Position numbers and translations under genes: made by a program
Shown here: piece by piece, positions 12,237-22,819 of the stretch
How the letters are laid out: each line of letters starts with the position of its first letter
How positions within the stretch are numbered: position 1 is the stretch's first letter
The notes under the pieces: generated by a model
The model's input: the letters and a program-made list of their open reading frames with translations, nothing else
The model's database searches: none
Told to the model about the DNA's origin: nothing
Assembly: GCF_004027225.2 (NCBI RefSeq)
Contig: NC_044291.2
Location: forward strand, 11,826,707 to 11,890,706
Reading direction: 5' to 3'
From: Strigops habroptila
Lineage: Eukaryota > Chordata > Aves > Psittaciformes > Psittacidae
Length of the DNA stretch: 64,000 nucleotides

Positions 12237-12325
12237 AGACGATGGTGAGGCAGGCTGTCCCCCTGCAGCCCACGGAGGTCCATGGTGGAACAGATATCCA
12301 CCTGCAGCCCAGGGAGGACTCCCAC
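12237..12325 (+). mobile_element. Avian LTR-like repeat, right part
   Basis: Continues the repeat interrupted at 11739 with GATGGTGAGGCAGGCTGTCC, the GGAGGTCCATGGTGGAACAG block and the ATATCCACCTGCAGCCC block. Its order relative to the left part is as remembered for the uninterrupted avian repeat. Confidence 0.5.
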
Positions 12326-14645
12326 CTCCACTTTCCTGCAGCAGGAGCCTGCTCAGCCTCTGAGGTCTGCTTTGAGAGCCAAACTGCTGCCAGGAGCCTG
12401 CCCAGCTGCCACAGCATCCATCCTCCACCTTGCCATGAAGAAAAGCTTGCATGTACCTTGCATGATTCAGCTTTCCTTTTTCACCTCACATGTGCCTCCC
12501 TTTGGAAACAAGCCCTGAGGTCAACACTTTCAGCTCTGTTGTGGTTACTGGGTGCTGGACTGCAGCAGGACTCCCACAGCCGGGGTCAAGCTGCCACATC
12601 CTGGCCAGAGCCAGCCAGAGGTGCACAGGCTCACGGAGAGGTCCTGAGCCTGTCTGATGCTGCAGATGGAGCTCAGGCTCCTCTCATCACCCTGCCAGGA
12701 GTGTCTCACTGCAGAGTGGGAGGCGATGAGTGCCAGGTCCCACAGCACCCATTCAGTAGCAAATGTCTGTGTGAGGAGCCACATTTCCGGTGTCTGGAGT
12801 AACTGGATTCTCCTGGGAGTCACCAGGCAGCTTGTGGTGAGGAGCTCACCAAGGAACCAGGCTTAGACCCTGTACAGATACAAGTTTCACTGGTTAAAAA
12901 AATAACCATCTCAGGGTCCAGCCAGAGCCTGTGCTCGCTGCGCTCATGGCGGGCACACAGGTCTCTCAGCAAATAAGCCTGGAAGCAGCCAGCAGTAACA
13001 TAGTTACGATGTCCCCGCTGTTCCCTCCTGCCACCCAGCAGTGTCCAGGGATGAGGAAGATGATAGCAAGTGTATGTGATACGTCCCTCGAGCCCTCTCC
13101 CTGTCTCCAGCTATTTTCAGCTCATTTCCTGAGCCACATGTGAATTCCCAATTTCTCTGTATTTACAGTCATCAGTAGACCCCTCCTTTTTGGGTTTGTC
13201 AAAAAAAACCCCTTTGGGCACAAGCAAACCTCCAGCATCAGCACGATCCCTCCACAAGGAGCTCCTGCCACCCCAGCATGGAGAATTGCCTACTTCATGT
13301 TGGGTTAAATCTGGCTCCCACCTTCACTTCATGTGCTGGAAGAGCCAGTGGCTCTTTCCTTCTCCAGCCTCTCAAGGACAGTCCTCAGTTTCTAGATCCC
13401 CAGTTGTATCTTCTCTGGCTGGAGGATCCCATCCTGCTCAGCTAGGGAGACCCTTTCCCACCAGAGTTTCCCAGGGTGACGCCTGCAGGCAGGGCTCATC
13501 CTTCCTTGTGCTCATCTGCTCCTCACGCACCACCCCGTGTGCATCCCAGGGAGCAGGATCAGCCCCTCGCAAGCCCTTGCTGCCGCACTGACTGCACCCT
13601 GCATCCCACCTACGGCTGAGCAGGACATTCGCCATGGGACAGCCATTATCCCACTGGCTGCTCAGGCCTCTCGGATTTTCCCTCCAGCAATGTATTTTCC
13701 ATTGCATTTAAAAATAAAATCCCAGCAATAAAAGCTCTGGCTAATTTTATACCCGGCCTGTTTTTCCCAGGCTCCTGCAGGATGTGGTGCCTCTCTGGCC
13801 GCATGGTGCTGGTTCCCCTCCCAGCACTGACACTGCTCACATGGCCAGGGGGGGATCCCACAGGGGACTGTGGGTGGATGTGGAGTGTCTGAGTGGATGT
13901 GGGGTCACTGGAGTGGAGGACATTGAGCCCCAGTGCTGCCCATGAAGGGGCTCCTTCCTCTTTGCCTTGCTGGGGAGGCAGGAACTGAGTGGGAAGGCAG
14001 GGGCTTGCTGTGTGGGGTAAGTGGCACAGTTTGGTGTGGTGGGAGCACAAACATGGTGTGACCATGGACACTGTGAGCACAGACACGGTGTGACCATGGA
14101 CACAGTGTGAGCACAGACACGGTGTGACCATGGTCATGGTGTGCATGGTGCCAGCACAGCCTGTCACGATGTGACTATGAACATGCCGTGCCCATGCCTG
14201 TGCCTGCATCTGTGCCCAGGGAAGGGGGTTTCTCCAGTGCCTGAATCCTGGAGCACTCACCCGGAGCAGTGCCAGGAGCGCTGGCACACTGGTGACCGTG
14301 CTGGTGTCTCCCCCCAGCAGTTCCCCATCTATTTGTCATTTGAGTATGTTCTGTAGCACCCTCACAGGCTGTGCTGGAGCTCTGAGCTGCAGCAGTGGTC
14401 TGTAGTGCCAGGCACATGCCCAGGCCAAGGTGGCTGTCACAGCCTGACACTGGCACACATGGGGACAGGGAAAACCACCTCCTGCCCTGAGGCTGGGCTG
14501 GCAGCTGGAGAGATGGAAAAAGCTGCCCTGGCCCTGCATTAACCTGCAAGAGGTAGCCTCCAGCCAGCACAGCCACTGTGGTCACAGCAGAGGGTGTGGG
14601 TGCCAGCCCAGGTAGTGAGGGGAAGGAGAGGACCTGGCAGAACAG
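12326..14645. other. Intergenic, no gene seen
   Basis: Unique sequence apart from the minisatellite at 14042-14150. No exon, RNA gene or mobile element could be supported. Confidence 0.55.
14042..14150. repeat. Minisatellite, about 33-bp unit
   Basis: Three to four copies of a unit containing GAGCACAGACACGGTGTGACCATGGACA, the last copies shortened to GTGTGACCATGGTCATGG. Confidence 0.8.
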
Positions 14646-15170
14646 ATCCCAGAATCCCAGACTGGTTTATGTTGGAAGGGACCTTAAAGCTCATGCAGTT
14701 CCAACCCTCTGCCATGGGCAGGGACACCTTCCACTAGAGCAGGCTGCTCCAAACCCTGTCCAACCTGGCCTTGAACACTGCCAGGGATGGGGCAGCCACA
14801 GCTTCTCTGGGCACCCTGTGCCAGCGCCTCAGCACCCTCACAGGGAAGAGCTTCTGCCTCAGAGCTCATCTCAATCTCCCCTCTGGCAGGTTAAAGCCAT
14901 TCCCCTTGTCCTGTCCCTCCAGGCCCTTGTCCAAAGCCCCTCTCCAGGTTTCCTGGAGCCCCTTTAGGCACTGGAGCTGCTCTAAGGTCTCCCCTTAAGG
15001 AGCCTTCTCTTCTCCAGGCTGACCCAGCCCAGCTCTCTCAGCCTGGCTCCAGAGCAGAGCTGCTCCAGCCCTCGCAGCATCTCTGTGGTCTCCTCTGGAC
15101 TCACTCCAACAGCTCCATGTCCTTCTTGTGTTGTTGCCCGAGAGCTGGATCAGGACTGCAGGGGGGGTCT
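14646..15170 (-). mobile_element. CR1 LINE, 3' fragment of about 0.5 kb
   Basis: Reversed CR1 tail (AGAATCCCAGACTGG), then GGAAGGGACCTTAAAGCTCA, the TTCCAACCCTCTGCCATGGG block, and further CR1 sequence up to the CAACAGCTCCATGTCCTTCT block. It belongs to the subfamily that recurs many times in this window. Confidence 0.92.
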
Positions 15171-15726
15171 CCCCAGAGCGCAGCAGAGGGGGAAAATCTC
15201 CTCCTCGACCTGTTGGCCTCCTGTCCTGCAGTCCCACTTCCCGAGCCTGCTATGCAAAGATCCTGTGAGTGGGAAGAGCTGTATTTCCACTGGGAGAAAA
15301 TCCCTGGAAAAATCCCTACAAAAGCCACAGGGAGCAGAGATGGGTTCCGGGGCAGTGCAGGTGCGTGGGCTTTGAGCTCCCACTGTCCCCAGGCCATGGG
15401 TAGGAGCTGCAGAACCCCCAGTTGTGTGCTGGGCACCGCAGGACATGCAGCAATGGAGGTGTTTGTGTGGGGGTCGGATCCTGCCAGGTGGATTGCTCCC
15501 CTGCTCACAGCCCAAGGCCCCAGCAGCTTCTCCTTTCTTCTTTGTGAAATAAAGGTTCGCAGTATTTAAAGATTCACAGCTCCTTTGGTTTCGTAAGACC
15601 AAGCTCCACCAAAGGGTGGGTGCCGCAGGGGAAAGCTTTATGGTGGGAGGGAGGAAGGCTGCGGACCCTGGAGAGGAACAAACACCCTCTCAGAAAAGGA
15701 TTGTTTGCAGAAGTTGGTTTGGGTTT

Positions 15727-15890
15727 TCTTTCTTTTTCTTTTTCTTTTTCTTTTTCTTTTTCTTTTTCTTTTTCTTTTTCTTTTTCTTTTTCTTTTTCTT
15801 TTTCTTTTTCTTTTTCTTTTTCTCTTTCTCTTTTTTTCTTCTTTCTTCTGTTTCCTTTTTATTTTTTTTTTTTTTTTTTCATTTTTTCCC
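15727..15890. repeat. (CTTTTT)n hexanucleotide microsatellite with poly-T flank
   Basis: About 18 near-perfect copies of TTTTTC to roughly 15838, followed by mixed T-rich sequence and a T run. The minus strand is a pure purine tract of GAAAAA units. The Phe/Leu/Ser-only or Lys/Arg-only frames across it are artefacts. Confidence 0.95.
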
Positions 15891-17012
15891 CTGTATTTCA
15901 GATTCTGGAGGCCCGGAGACATTTGTTCCTCTCTGGGAACTGGCAGCAGCACAATGGCTGCTCATGAGAGGAAAATGAGAAAAATGGCTGGGCTGGAAAA
16001 AAGACCCTCATGAGTTTGGACAGGGGAGCAAAATGAGACCTGAGCCATCAGTGCCTTTCTTTCCTTCCTCCCTACGCTGGAGTGCCCTGAGCGGTGCAGA
16101 GCACAGCAACCCTGGGGATGAGGTTGCCCCTGCAGACCCCACCAAGAACCCTACCAGAATCAGGTGAGTGCCTGTGCCTGCCCTGGATGCAGGGATGTTA
16201 CCAGGGTGTTACCGGGGTGCTGGGCTCATCCATCCCTGTGGGACAAGCCTGGCAGCCCAGCACAGAGCAGAGGCCACTGGCACTGACCAGTCCCATGGCC
16301 ACTGGTGAGAAGATGTTTGAGCAGGAGCATCAGCACCAGGATGTCTCTTACAAGCCCAAATTATTCTCTTCCTAAGCCATCAATATTAAATATTCAATGA
16401 TGAAAACCTGACCCATCCAGCTGAGCTCTCTCCAAGCTGGCCAGGAAGATAGAATGATTGGAAGATTTTAAGATCTAATGAAGATTTTGGAAGCATACCA
16501 AAGAAGCGGAAGCTATCTGCATGGCAGAGCTCATGCCAGAAGTACCAGGTCCGGGCCATTTTGCTCTGTGCTGCTTAGAAATGACTTTTACATTTCCACT
16601 GGCCCTAAATACAGCAGAAGGAAAAAGGAAAGTGTGTTTACAAAGCCCAAACTGAACTCAGAACAACACAGAATATTTTCATTTTGGACTAAACAAAACC
16701 AGGGGGCTGAGGCAATGTCTTTTGGGTTTCTTTTCTTAGTCAATAGGAACTAAAAGACTGTTTCTTTCTGTCTGATGAGCGCTGCATGGGAACTGTTCAT
16801 CTTCAGCAGGGATGGAAAAGCCATTGTGGCTTGAGAGCTGCTCAGTGCCTTTGTGGAAGTGAAGCAATGCAAAACCCCACACAAGACCCTGAAGACAGGA
16901 CTGTCGTTGCCCGCACTCTGGCACATGCCATGCTCAGCCCTTCCCCTCCAAGCCCGGTGCTGCCTGTGGCACAACTCACCTGGAGAGTTCCTTTGCCCCC
17001 CAGCTCCACACA

Positions 17013-17122
17013 GCATCACAGGCCAGTTTGGGTTGGAAGGGATGTTCAGAGTTCATCTACTCCAACCCCCCTGCAATGAGCACGGACATCTGCCACTTAA
17101 TCCGGTTGCTCAGAACCTGTCA
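17013..17122 (-). mobile_element. CR1 LINE, short 3' tail fragment
   Basis: GGCCAGTTTGGGTTGGAAGG, the TCCAACCCCCCTGCAATGAG block and CGGTTGCTCAGAACC match the last ~110 bp of CR1 in reverse orientation. It is more diverged than the other copies. Confidence 0.75.
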
Positions 17123-20100
17123 CATCCCTCCTGGGCACCCTGAGCGGTAAATGCAGATAAATCTTTTGCCATGCATGTGTGTGCAGCAGCATGAAGGGGA
17201 AAGCTGCCCCACACCTCTGGGGCATGCTCTCAGTACGGCGTGGCCAGGTTTCTGTTTCCCTTGTCCACCTCCTTTGCAGACCTGCCCAAATTGCCCACCC
17301 CATGATGCTGGCACCTGTTTCAGGTGTCTGCTGGGACCACAGTGAGGCCACTTGTGACAGCCTCCTCGCAGGCAGGTCCTGAACAGCACCAGTCCCTTCT
17401 TGGTGGCTCGGTGGCTGGAGGCCATCCCAGGGCACAGGGGTCCGTGGAGAGCAGACTAGGATGTCCCGCTTGCACTGGGCTGTCACTGCTGTGCCTCAGT
17501 GCTGCCCTGTGGGGCCTCATCCACAGGGCACAAAGATGTGGCCTTGGCCATGAGCCTTGCCTGGGAGTGGCTGCAGGATGCCCCTGTGCAGGCAGAGCAG
17601 ATCAGAGCAGACAGCCCTGCTGCTGCCAGCTTCCTGATGGGAAGATCTGATAACATTTTCTTTTTTTCTCCCCAAGGAAAGGGGCCAGGAGACATCCCTA
17701 CAGCTGCCACATCCCTGCCTGCCCATCCTTGGGCTTGTAGAGACTCCCTAGACCTCTTTCAGAAATCAAACCTGCCTGCCTGGACCTGGAAGGTGTGGGA
17801 ACAGATGAAGGAGAAGTGCTTGGCTGCTGCAACTGTGCAGGCACAGAGCAGCCCGGGCTGCTGCCATGGGGACCTGCTGGGCCATGTGCCCATGTCTATA
17901 GCTGAGAAACTGAGGCAGAGAAGTTAAACAGTGTCATCGTGTGGAGGGTTTTGATCACTTCCTGGGCCGTGGCTGCAGCCCAGCTTCCAGCAGGCTCCAT
18001 CCATACAGCCTTTTCCGCCCTTTCAGCTGCCTGCCCCTGTCCGGGGCTGTGCTGGCCTGGTCACGCTTGGCATGGTCCCATCTTTCAGGAAGAGTGAGCA
18101 GAGGCACGCTGATGGCAGGGCAGGACTAGGGGGCTGCCTCCACTGGGTCTGCACCACACTAAGTATCCAACAAGGGGATGCTTTGGGTCTAAAGGCAAGT
18201 GTGGTCCCACCAGGCCAAGACCCCAGCCCCTTCTCTGGTACCCAGCAGCCACTTCTCCAAGGGTGAGAGAACAGGGCAGGAGTCTGACAGCAGCTGCCTC
18301 CTAATGCGATGGGAGCACAGCCTCAGTCTCCGGCACACAGCTGCAACCCAAGCAGGAATTCTGGGAGCCCCGCCCTGTCACGCTGGGTCTCCCAGGAAGG
18401 AGCATCTGCCTTCAATGAGCTGTAGCTTGGGAGGGGCTGTGCTGGCTGCACACGCTGAGCTGGGGCTATGGCCTCAGGGAGACATCAGACCTGCAGGGAG
18501 CTGGCTGGACACTGGAGCACAGCCAGGATGCTGCGCTCAAGCCACCCATGATGGAGATGTTGAGGGCACCTGGCTCCAGTTTTCCCTTGGGAATGAGCTG
18601 GGATGGGGCAGCAGAGGCTCACCCACCTCTGCCCCTGCCATATCCCACAGAGCAAGGGGCAGACCCAGGCCATTGCCACCTAGATCTTTGTTCCACCAAG
18701 TCTCAGTGGAAAACAAAACTTTTCCATGGCTGCAGCCAGGAAGAAGGAATGGGGAGCATGGAGCCAGGTAATGCTGCTAAGGTAGGAGGCAGTTCTGTCT
18801 CTGCCAAGAGGAGAAAGGCGTTGGCAAGCTGGAGTCCAGGATACAAGCAGGGCTGTGGCAACAAGGTACAAGGATGGTCCAGGCCAGGAGAACATGAGGG
18901 ACCAAGGGGATGAGCAAGAGGTATCAGGTGCCAGCTCACAGGTCTGAGGTGCACCAGGCACCCCTTTAGCCAAGACAGCCCCGCATGACCCAGGGCTCCC
19001 TGTCCTGGTGAGGACCAGCTGCAGGACCCAGGGCCTTCTCCAGGTCATCACATCCTCGGTTCATCTCCCAGGGATTTGCAGAGGTGAGAACAGGACAGTG
19101 GGTGCTCAGGATGTGGGCTGGCAGCACAGGAGCTGCTGCAAATTGCCCAGAGCAGTGAGGACCCACAATGGGCAGAGCAGCTCCTGACCATGCAGCAAGG
19201 AAGAAAAGCAAAAAGCACAAAATGTTCAGGCTGGGGGCTCAAGATGCGGCTGTTCATGTTGGCAGTTGGGATAATTGCTCTGCTGGGAGAGCAGCCCTTC
19301 TCTAAGGGGGTAGCTGGGCACACAGCCCAGCCTCAAAGGGCGTGAGAAGGGCATGGAGCTGGGCAGGAGAAGAGTAAAACTACAAATAGACCTGGGGGAC
19401 TGGATCCTTCCCAAACTGCATGGCTGAGGACAAAGATAAGATCCTGGGTGCCAGGTATGTTCACAGGTTGAGTCCAGGCAAGGGCCAAGGGCACCCTGCT
19501 CCCAGTAAGAGCCCCCATCACCAGGGTCTGGCAGTGGGGACCCCTCGAGCGGCCTTACCCCGGCATCTGTGATGAATGTGCAGTGACATGAGCATGGTCT
19601 GCGTGGTGTTGAACCTGGGTCTGACAACCTCGAGTGTGGCAGGACTGAGGCGGGTTGGCAAGAGCTGCCCTGGCTGGGGACAGCAGAGACCTGCCCCAAC
19701 TGCTCCCAGTGTCACCACAGCTCCACATGGCAGGCACCAGATGTGACTGGAGCCATGGAGGTGCCTTCACAGACCTTTGTTAAAGCTCTAGCGGGTACAG
19801 AGCCTGAAGGGAAGGTGTCACCCACGTCAGCCAGTGCATTGCTTACAGACCTGGCCACAAACCCAGGTCTTGTGGCTCCCAGACAAGCACTGCACTGGTG
19901 ACAGCCCCCATGGTTCAGTGAAGCTGGCACCACTGCAGTGAAATGGACACAGCCCAGACACAGAGGTGCGGGTCAAGCACAGGCTGGACCCGTCAGGGAC
20001 CCAGAAAGAGCATGGCCAGGCCAGAGGCACAGGTTGAGGTCAGCCTTGCGGCCCAGCCCCAGCCAGTCCCTCGGCTTCCTGAGCTCCTCAGCACCATCCC

Positions 20101-20961
20101 ACAGGGAACAGGCCCAGGGCCAGCACTGCCAGACCACAGCCGGGATGTTTCCCTGGGCCATGGGGCAGGGGAAGAGCTGCCCTGGCTCCGCACAGAGCAC
20201 CATTGAGTGGGGACAATGATCTTCTCTTGCATTTGAAAGCTCTCACAGGCTCTGCATCCAAGCAAAAGCTTGAAATGGGAACTGAGGGCACGTGTCCCCC
20301 TCCTCCTTGCCCTGTCTGGGACTTGTGGCTGCCATCAGCACCACTTGAAAGAGGCTGCAGCTGCAGAGGACTTGGCTGCATCCCCATTCTGGCTCTGGGA
20401 GGCTCAACCCTGAGGGCTTTGCAGCACAGGGGGTCTGAGGTCCCCCGAGGCACAAGGGAAGGTGCCTCTGGTGCCCAGAGCCTGAGGTTTGCCACCCTCA
20501 GCACAGGTCAGAGGGACATGGCTGCAGAACACAGTGTCAGCGAGGTCCTCTCCAGCTGCCCTACAGGAAGGACTCACTGCAGAGCACCATGGACAGCCAC
20601 AGGGGCCAGCTCCCATGGAGGGCTGTGAACTACACCAGCACCACCTGAGGAGCACAAGCCTGCAGCACAGCCTCTGGAGGAGCAGCCGGCTGAAGCTACA
20701 AGCACTGGAAGGGGTGTGGGTGGCTTCGTGACTCCAGCCCACAGCAGTGAGGAGATGCTGGGGAGTCCTCAGCCCCAGGGGAAGCCCAGAGGGAATGGAA
20801 AAGAGGATGGGAACATGGCCTGGAGCAGGGATCCCCTGCTGGGACCCTCAGGCTGCGACTGTGCAACCTCAGCTCACCCCACACCTTGTGGGACAGGACA
20901 CTTGGAAACATCAAGGCTCGCAGCAGCAGATGGGCTCATTCAGGCACAAAGACAGAAGGAT

Positions 20962-22690
20962 AAATTAAATAGTTCACCCCACTTTATTACTCCTATGGAG
21001 AAGAGACCCTCCTCATAAAGAAGGTCACATTTAATTAAATCTCAGGCAAAACAAGCACTGAACACCAGAGGTGACATCAAAAAAGTTGCCCAGAGGACAA
21101 CTGATGTCCTACTCCTGCAGCTAGAGGACACGACTAGCCCTGGCATTGCTCCACCTCCCTCACCCTGGCACTCCACTGATCCCTACCCAGCACAGGGCAG
21201 CAGGCACAAGGGTAGAACAGGGACACATGCTTTGCAGTGAGCTTCAAGTGAAGATCAACCCTAAAGAGAAGAGCTGGATGGGACACACATCACCGGGCAG
21301 ATAAAAACCACAAGTGAGAAAGGAATTGGTCTGCATGGTGCCCAGAGCAGGGTAGGGCAAGTCCAGCACCTTCTGCCCAGCTCAGCGCATTGTGCTCCAG
21401 CATTGTGCCAGAAGAGTCTGAGCATGAAACAGTCCTGGAAAGAAAGGTCTTGATCTTGGAGCTACGAAGGGCCAGATTTGTGCTACATGGGGATTCACAA
21501 GGATCTCCTATGAAAGTACCATAAATATCAAGTACCAAGACACAGTGGAAGACATCATTCAGCTCAAGCATCATGACTGAGCTAGGTGGGAAGAGGAGGT
21601 ATCCTGAGATGCACCAGTCTAACAGGACTCATGCTTAGACCGCCACCACCCTCCCAAGAGACCTGGAGAAAGGTGCAGTTCATACTTAGGATGTCACCCC
21701 AGGAACCCAGCATCCACCACCAGGACAGGCAAAGCTGCCATTTCTCCACTTGGAGATGTGCAAAGGAAAGAGCCCATCAGCCTCCACTCCATCGTTCAGT
21801 TAAATACAAAACCCCGTCCAGAAGCCTCCTCAGAAGTCAGGCTTGTGTTAGCATCCTCCTGCTGCAGGACATCACCTTTCCTTTCAAAGTCACCATGAAA
21901 AAAAAAACAATAGAAGTCTGGCAGTCATAAGGATACATTTGCCAGGTCAAGGCAGATCAAAGGATGTGGAAATGTCTGCCTGAACCTGCAAACAGCCTGG
22001 AACAGCAGCTCAGAGGTATGGGCTACCTCGTTTGGGTCTGTGGCTCATGAACTACAGGAGCCTGCAGACATGTAAACAGCGACTATGGCATCACTACTGC
22101 AACTGGAAAGAGGGACTGTACCAGAGGAGACCAGCTCAGGCACTGCTCTGGCCCAGGATAGTGTCACTGGCAGGCAGAACTCAAGCAGCAGAGGGGACAG
22201 GTATGCCCCATTGGATTTTCAATCTTGTCTTCCAGCAGCAGGACAAGCAGGGCACAGGCCAACTCTTCCAACAGCCAGGCTTGCCTGGAGGTGCCAGCAG
22301 GAGTGTTGAAGATACATGATCTTTTTAGGACAGCAGCCAAAATTCAGCTCAAGTGAGGCCTAGGGCCCAGCAGCTCCCCCCACACAGGCAGTGGCCACTT
22401 CCTCCAGCACATCAGGGACCCGCGGCTGGGGCACGGTCTCTGCAGTCGCCTTAGAGACAGGAAAGGAGCAGCTTGAGAGCAGCACAGCTGGAAAGCCCAG
22501 CAGCAAAGCAGTGCAGGGATGCTCCCGGGTGGGGCCAAGGAAATGCATTCCTGGCTTCCTCCTGCAAAGATGCCACCAGCAGTTCCAGACCTCAGGACAC
22601 AACACCTGGAGCAATGGGTACAGTGGGTTTGGAGCAAAAGTCTCATGAAACCCCGGGGAAGCTTGAGGCCAGGGAGGAGAGAGCTGGGCA
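20962..22690 (-). other. SAPCD2: SAPCD2 3' UTR (predicted)
   Basis: Stretch between the SAPCD2 stop codon and the AATAAA signal. It contains no exon-like coding segment on either strand. Its extent is inferred from the signal only. Confidence 0.55.
20983..20988 (-). terminator. SAPCD2: SAPCD2 polyadenylation signal AATAAA
   Basis: TTTATT on the plus strand is AATAAA on the minus strand, 1.7 kb past the SAPCD2 stop. It is followed, in the gene's direction, by a U- and GU-rich stretch (TATCCTTCTGTCTTTGTGCC) suited to cleavage at about 20960-20970. Confidence 0.7.
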
Positions 22691-22819
22691 CTAGATGAAG
22701 GTGGAGTCCAGCTGGCTTGTCTCATGGTTATTGCGGGCACGAGCCTCAAAGAGCTGCTTGATCAGGGCAGATTTCTCCTGCTCCAACTGGGTGATGCGCT
22801 CGCTCTTGTCAGTCACCTC
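22691..22819 (-). CDS. SAPCD2: SAPCD2 exon 6 with stop
   Basis: Acceptor CACACAG|GAGGTG, 42 codons and TAG. It encodes [20 protein letters not shown], the [15 protein letters not shown] segment and the C-terminal LDSTFI. Confidence 0.96.
   Translation of the reverse strand, partial: EVTDKSERITQLEQEKSALIKQLFEARARNNHETSQLDSTFI

Larger units (their letters stand above)
15176..20960. other. Intergenic region, right part
   Basis: Contains the (CTTTTT)n array and one CR1 tail fragment. Otherwise it is unique sequence without a supportable gene. It ends at the predicted 3' end of SAPCD2, which is transcribed leftward into this region. Confidence 0.55.

Noticed and set aside
15616-16013. Phe/Ser/Leu-rich and Lys/Arg-rich frames
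   Set aside because: Translations of the (CTTTTT)n microsatellite in different frames and strands.
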